Assembly (NCBI RefSeq): GCF_024713975.1
Contig: NC_091096.1
Span: forward strand, 1,938,501 to 2,002,500
Length of the DNA: 64,000 bases
From: Paralichthys olivaceus
Taxonomy: Eukaryota; Chordata; Actinopteri; Pleuronectiformes; Paralichthyidae
Direction of reading: 5' to 3'
Positions within the stretch are counted from its first letter, which is position 1; each line of letters opens with the position of its first letter. This document shows, one piece after another, positions 59,260 through 64,000 of the stretch. Both the position numbers and the translations under genes were made by a program. The notes under the pieces are model-generated. The model worked only from the letters and a program-made list of their open reading frames with translations, was not told the DNA's origin and did no database searches.

Positions 59260-59273
59260 CCACCAGGGGGCAG
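59260..59273 (+). promoter_or_regulatory. Perfect CTCF core motif match
   Basis: CCACCAGGGGGCAG fits the CTCF core consensus CCASYAGRKGGCRS at all 14 positions. It lies about 850 bases upstream of the TMEM175 start codon. Confidence 0.6.
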
Positions 59274-59780
59274 CAGTGGTGTGAACAGGAGTCTCCACAT
59301 GAACACATGAACACAACTCTATATTAAATGTGACACAGTGTTTACAGCTAAAAACCACCACATCTGTATTTTCCTACAGGACGACACACATTCTTTATTT
59401 TACATTTTATTTTTGTTTCCTTATGTTGTAGATTTCGTGACATTTTAAAGAGTTTAAAGTGAATTCATCGTTGGCTTCAGACGGTTCAGGGTTTAATTCA
59501 AGAGAAAACTCTCCATCTCTGTCACAGTCAGTGCGTTGGAACAGCAGCACGAGCTACAATTAATGACAGTTTAACTGCGTCTACTCACAGTTATGAGAAA
59601 CTTTCATATGCAGCAGGATTTAAGATCAGGTGAAGTGAACATGTCCTGTTCAAAAGGCTAAAAACATGTTTTGTGAGGCCACGTGACTTTGACCTTTGAC
59701 ACAGATTTGTTCACCTTTGAGTGCTACTGAACATTCAAGAAGTTCCTGAAGGTATTCTTGAGGTGTCGTATAAAGTGATG

Positions 59781-59781
<1 letters not shown>

Positions 59782-59811
<30 letters not shown>
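59782..59811. repeat. (TTA)n microsatellite
   Basis: About ten TTA units in the intergenic region upstream of TMEM175. Confidence 0.95.
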
Positions 59812-60540
59812 GAAGAGCGGCGTGACACAGACGATTACATAACGGTGCAGACTGTGGCTTAACTCCTTCCACCAGACAGCAGATTTAAGTCAATCTCATT
59901 TCCCCAACATGTGGTGGCGCCACACATCTGGGGCGGCTGAAAAATAAAACCAAACAACATCTGTAACATCACAATATTTTGTGTCCCTGCTCAAATGAGA
60001 AACCAGAAATCTGAACCTCACAAAAAGGAGCACTTCTCTCTTCTCCCGTCCGTCACCGCGACGTGTTGAATGATGGGATTATTGTTGCTGAGAGCCGGCT
60101 GCTGCGTAACACCGGAGGTAAACACGCAGCCTCTCGTCTCAGCCTAAAGCTCCTTCTACATATTATCGGAACAAACTGCTGCAGAATCACAGCGTGGTTT
60201 ATTCTGAGGGATGAAACCGTGCTGATGTTTTCCCCTCACGTCGTGCAGGTGTCTCGTGCATTGATCGTCTCACAGCTGAAGTTGAACAGCTCCTGAGCTG
60301 TTTCAAACCTGCCTGTTTGTAATGTTGTGTTCTCAAACTCTTCTACAGTGTAATGTCAGTTTTTATTGTTTGTGTGCTTTTTATAAACAGTCAGTAGTGC
60401 CGTCCGTGATGTTTCTTCGCTTTTGACGGCATCACATATTTAATTTAACATCATCTGATGTAGGTATGTACTTTAGTTCGGTTCATGTCCCATCTGCTGA
60501 CATGGAGGAGGCGGGGGTTTATGACCTTTGCCGCAGCCGG

Positions 60541-60554
60541 CCACCAGAGGGCGA
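60541..60554 (+). promoter_or_regulatory. Near-perfect CTCF core motif match
   Basis: CCACCAGAGGGCGA fits the CTCF core at 13 of 14 positions. It has the same orientation as the site at 59260. Confidence 0.4.
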
Positions 60555-63500
60555 TCAAAATGATTTGGCTTCACTTTTGAAGAGCAACAATGTGGAAAAA
60601 CACCTTGTTGTACTTTTTGTTTCACCGATCCAGCAGATCTTTACCAAATCTAAATGGTTTCTCCTCTGACACGTATCACGTCATTCCACCAAGTTCCCTT
60701 GTGATCCCTCAGTTAGATTTTTGTGTTATGCTGCCAGCAAACAAACAAACACTTCTACCTCAGGAACATTAGCAGGAGGGATCTCCAGCCCACTGGCCCT
60801 TCGCTGGGTTCTGACACCACATCACAATCTATTTCCCAGGAGAGACGTCCAGGTGGAGGCCCATCTGTCGAGGACTCGTCTCCGTGACAGCATATCAATC
60901 ATTTCTGCTCGTTTCCCCTCCTCCTGACCCCTCTCCCTCCCTTTTCCTCTCCTCCTCGTGCCATCTCTGATACCTCAGTTTTCACATCCCATTAAAGAGA
61001 CATTACTTAGTCTGGGATATTGTTGTTGTCAGACTGTGAACCAGCCCCACCCCCCCTAACCCAGGCCGTCCCTTCCCCAGGTATGAGCCCTGATACCTTA
61101 ATCAGTTCTGGCAGGAGAAGTGGCTGCCGCCTCAACCCCTGCTGTCTGGATCTGCAGCTCGTCACCCTGACTTAATAAACTCTGTCAGATGTAACATGCG
61201 AGCTGACGATGGCACCGTCCCTCGAAGACCCCGCTGCGACCACAGCTCATCACGTGCTGCACTGAAGGACGGGTTATGGGAAGTATCTTTTGACAGCATC
61301 AGAGACGTTAGAGCGAGCGAGGACGCGTCGTTGATCTTTATTTACAGTCAAATAGAGTTTACGAATAGATTCAATCTTGTATTTGCAGTAGATCCAACAG
61401 ATTTCTTGTTGTAGCTCTTTTGTAAATAAGGTTGAAGCTTTTTAATTTGAAAACCATATTTTAAAAGTTTCCTGCTCAATATTGGCGACAAACTCTGGTT
61501 TTTAAATAACGTCAGTGTCTTTTTACCTGATCTACAGTCGACTGTATGCATTGACGTGTGGATTGACGGCTCGGACCGTCCAATGGGTGTGGGTGGGCGT
61601 GCAGTGTCCTCCAGCTCTCAGTCAGGCTCCACCCCCTGCTCCTCCAAATATGGATGACTGTGGTTTCAAAAAACAAAAATGGCGCTGGCTCACAAACCGA
61701 ACAGGTGGCGTCACGGTGGGTTGATACTCGGGGGTGGTCTTCAGATTCCTCCTCTGTGACCTGACCTTGGATAAGAGGTGAAAAGTGGATGGATGAGAAT
61801 TAAAATGACGTTTAGAAAAAACGACCTCGGTGCCTTTAAACCCCAGAATCATTCAACGACAGCTACTGGACGTAAACACAACTTTATCCACCTGAATGTA
61901 GGAGGTCGCTCGTCCTGCAGACGTCTGGAGAGAGAGAGAGCGAGCGAGCCCCGTCCCTGCTGCTGCAGCTGTCCAACCTTTATTTACAATCTGCTGAGTG
62001 TGCAGTTCGTGCAGCACATATTATTGATGGGTCTATTTGCCGAGTGGCGGAGGATTGGCGGCGGAGGTCAATTCCATTACACCTGGCTTGTGTAGTGTCA
62101 ACACGCCTCAGCCGGCGGCTCTCAGAGAGATTGTGCGGAGTGGAGATGAGAAAGTCTCGTTCTTTTGATCCAAACTTGTGGGTCGGCAGCGAGATGGAGC
62201 TCATCGCTCGGACCTGACGGCAGCTTCATGGACCAGCAGGCTCACGTGTGACCTGAGCGTCTGAAGCTTCTTCTTTGTCATCAACGCAATTCTTCAGTAA
62301 CTCACGCAGCTGTTCAGTCACAGCTGGAGACACAGTCGTCTGATGTTCTGACATGTTTTCAACACACGACTTAAAGCTCGGATCTGAATCTCTGACTTTT
62401 TTCTGCCAGTTTACATTTTATTTTTTAAATTCACCTTCACCGAATTATAAATAAACAAAAACACAAACACACAATACCAACGAGCAGAATATGTATTTTT
62501 TTGTATAATTTATTTGACAGATATCTGTAAATAAAGATGGACGACACAACAAGCCCCCAAACATGAAGCCAAATCGTCTTGACTGCCACCTAGTGGTTGG
62601 CTGCAGCATAGGTGATTAATCTTGCCTCCTCCATGTTAATGACCAAAATAAAGACAAAGAACAAATGAAATAAAATGTTCTGTTTGTCTGGTTGTTCCTG
62701 CTCATGGAAATCTTTAATTAAACACCTGTATCAGAACACGTTGTTCATAAGCAGCAGAAACACGTACAGTCAATACAAACTGCTTTGAGCAAAATCAAAT
62801 CCTCCGACCAGAGAAACCAAAATGTCAGATTGAATAATGAAGTGATATTAGTCAGTTTTTCTGAAAAAGCAGGTTTCAGTAGAGTTACATTCAATTAATT
62901 GACTGGAAATAGTTTTTTCTTTAAAGGTGGCTCACAGTTAAATTGAGTAAATCTGATCAGATTGTTCGTATCTGAAAATATCTGCAGCAGAAATCCTCTC
63001 AGGATTAATTTAACGGTTCCATTTGATAAGATCTCATCTTTTTCTCCTTCCTGCGGCATCAAAGCAGAAAACTTGGACGTCAGCTCCCACATCTGGACCC
63101 ACTCTGTGCCCCAGAATTACCCAGAAGGCCTGTGGTGTGTTCTAGCCGGTCAGAAGGAAATAAAGGAGGTAATGAGGCTTTACCTCAAACCCTATTACCC
63201 AGGAGTCTTTGCTGTGACCCAGCCCAGCCAGGCGTGGCTACAGTTTGGTGAAATAGAGGATGAGGGATGAGATATTCTCCCTCGTTCGCTGGTTAAAACA
63301 ACTCCACCGAGAAAATGATTAATTTGTGAAAAAGAAAAAAGAAGTTAATGAGATAAAATGTTCAGTATCCTGAGGAGACTGTTTTATGATCTGTGGAGGG
63401 CAGAATTAATGAAGCTGCTCTGTGATGTGTGAGCAAAAGAGAAGCTGGAGAAAAGAACATGATATGATAACTGGTGATTTCAGTGTTTACGCTTTTAAAG

Positions 63501-64000
63501 AAACATCAAATTACATCTTTCAATGATTTATTTTGGTTTTCCAGCCTGAAAACATTCAAATGTGAATATTTTCTACGATTGATCTGTTCTAACTCAGACA
63601 TACGTCTCCTTCGTCTCCTTCGTCTCCGTCGTTTCCAGATTGTGACGCTCACATACTGAATGTTGGCTCTGACGTGGAGAGCCGGCGCTCTGGCTTACTG
63701 GCTGTTTATGTGATTGGAGCTAAAGCTTTTTGTGGCCTAGATAGTCTGAGTTAATACGGAGGTGCTGACATTCTGCTAACAATTCTGAATTTAACGTGAT
63801 GTAGTCGAACCCTCGGACGGATAAGTAAGAAAGAAGCAAATGTAAGTGAGCGTCATCAAACCCTCTGGACAGTAAGTGTGAAATGGGACAGAGACTCTAG
63901 ATACTTCTACAAACATTCTTAAACAATACACAGTAAAGTATTTTAACACATTTATATTGAACGTAGCTCAGATTCACACACGACTACACAAAACTATGTC

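Larger units (their letters stand above)
58620..64000. other. Intergenic region without recognised gene
   Basis: Open frames here are short (up to about 105 codons) and show no known domain, and I could not chain exons with family similarity. Contents seen: a (TTA)n run at 59782-59811, CTCF-like motifs at 59260 and 60541, purine/pyrimidine tracts, and anonymous sequence. The frame at 62962-63270 is the least random-looking but has no recognisable homology. Enhancers or distal exons of a gene outside the window cannot be excluded. Confidence 0.6.

Noticed and set aside
62962..63270. 102-codon frame in the right intergenic region
   Set aside because: Not obviously low complexity, but no recognisable domain and no splice-linked neighbours; chance length for this composition.

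Overview
This is a vertebrate nuclear genome window, almost certainly from a ray-finned (teleost) fish. The genes have many short GT-AG introns, long CA/TG microsatellites run through them, several intron fragments look like dispersed fish repeats, and the encoded proteins resemble human WDFY3, CDS1 and TMEM175. Nothing bacterial or viral is visible.

Layout, left to right. (1) 1-16431, plus strand: the 3' half of WDFY3 (ALFY), 34 coding exons and 1,677 residues up to the stop, covering PH-BEACH, WD40, an LC3-interacting motif and a C-terminal FYVE finger. A long 3' UTR follows. (2) 18294 to about 32225: a direct tandem segmental duplication of about 6.7 and 7.2 kb, inserted between WDFY3 and CDS1. 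Each copy holds a fragment of WDFY3 3' sequence, one long uninterrupted ORF (1,528 and 1,696 residues) made of 42- and 46-residue coiled-coil repeats, and a copy of the CDS1 promoter. I do not recognise this ORF family; it is the most unusual content of the window. (3) 32404-48960, plus strand: CDS1 (CDP-diacylglycerol synthase), 13 coding exons and 457 residues, with a 6.5-kb first intron and a probable 3' UTR to about 52.36 kb. (4) 54384-58411, minus strand: TMEM175 (endolysosomal K+/H+ channel), 10 coding exons and 520 residues, convergent with CDS1. (5) 58.6-64 kb: no gene recognised; one perfect and one near CTCF-like site and simple repeats.

The three recognised genes all act on the membrane/endolysosome system: selective autophagy scaffold (WDFY3), phosphatidylinositol precursor synthesis (CDS1) and lysosomal ion balance (TMEM175). 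I see no sign that they are co-regulated; WDFY3-CDS1 linkage is shared with human chromosome 4q21. Splice coordinates were derived by eye from reading-frame continuity, GT-AG borders and recalled family protein sequence, and the phases close exactly across all three genes.
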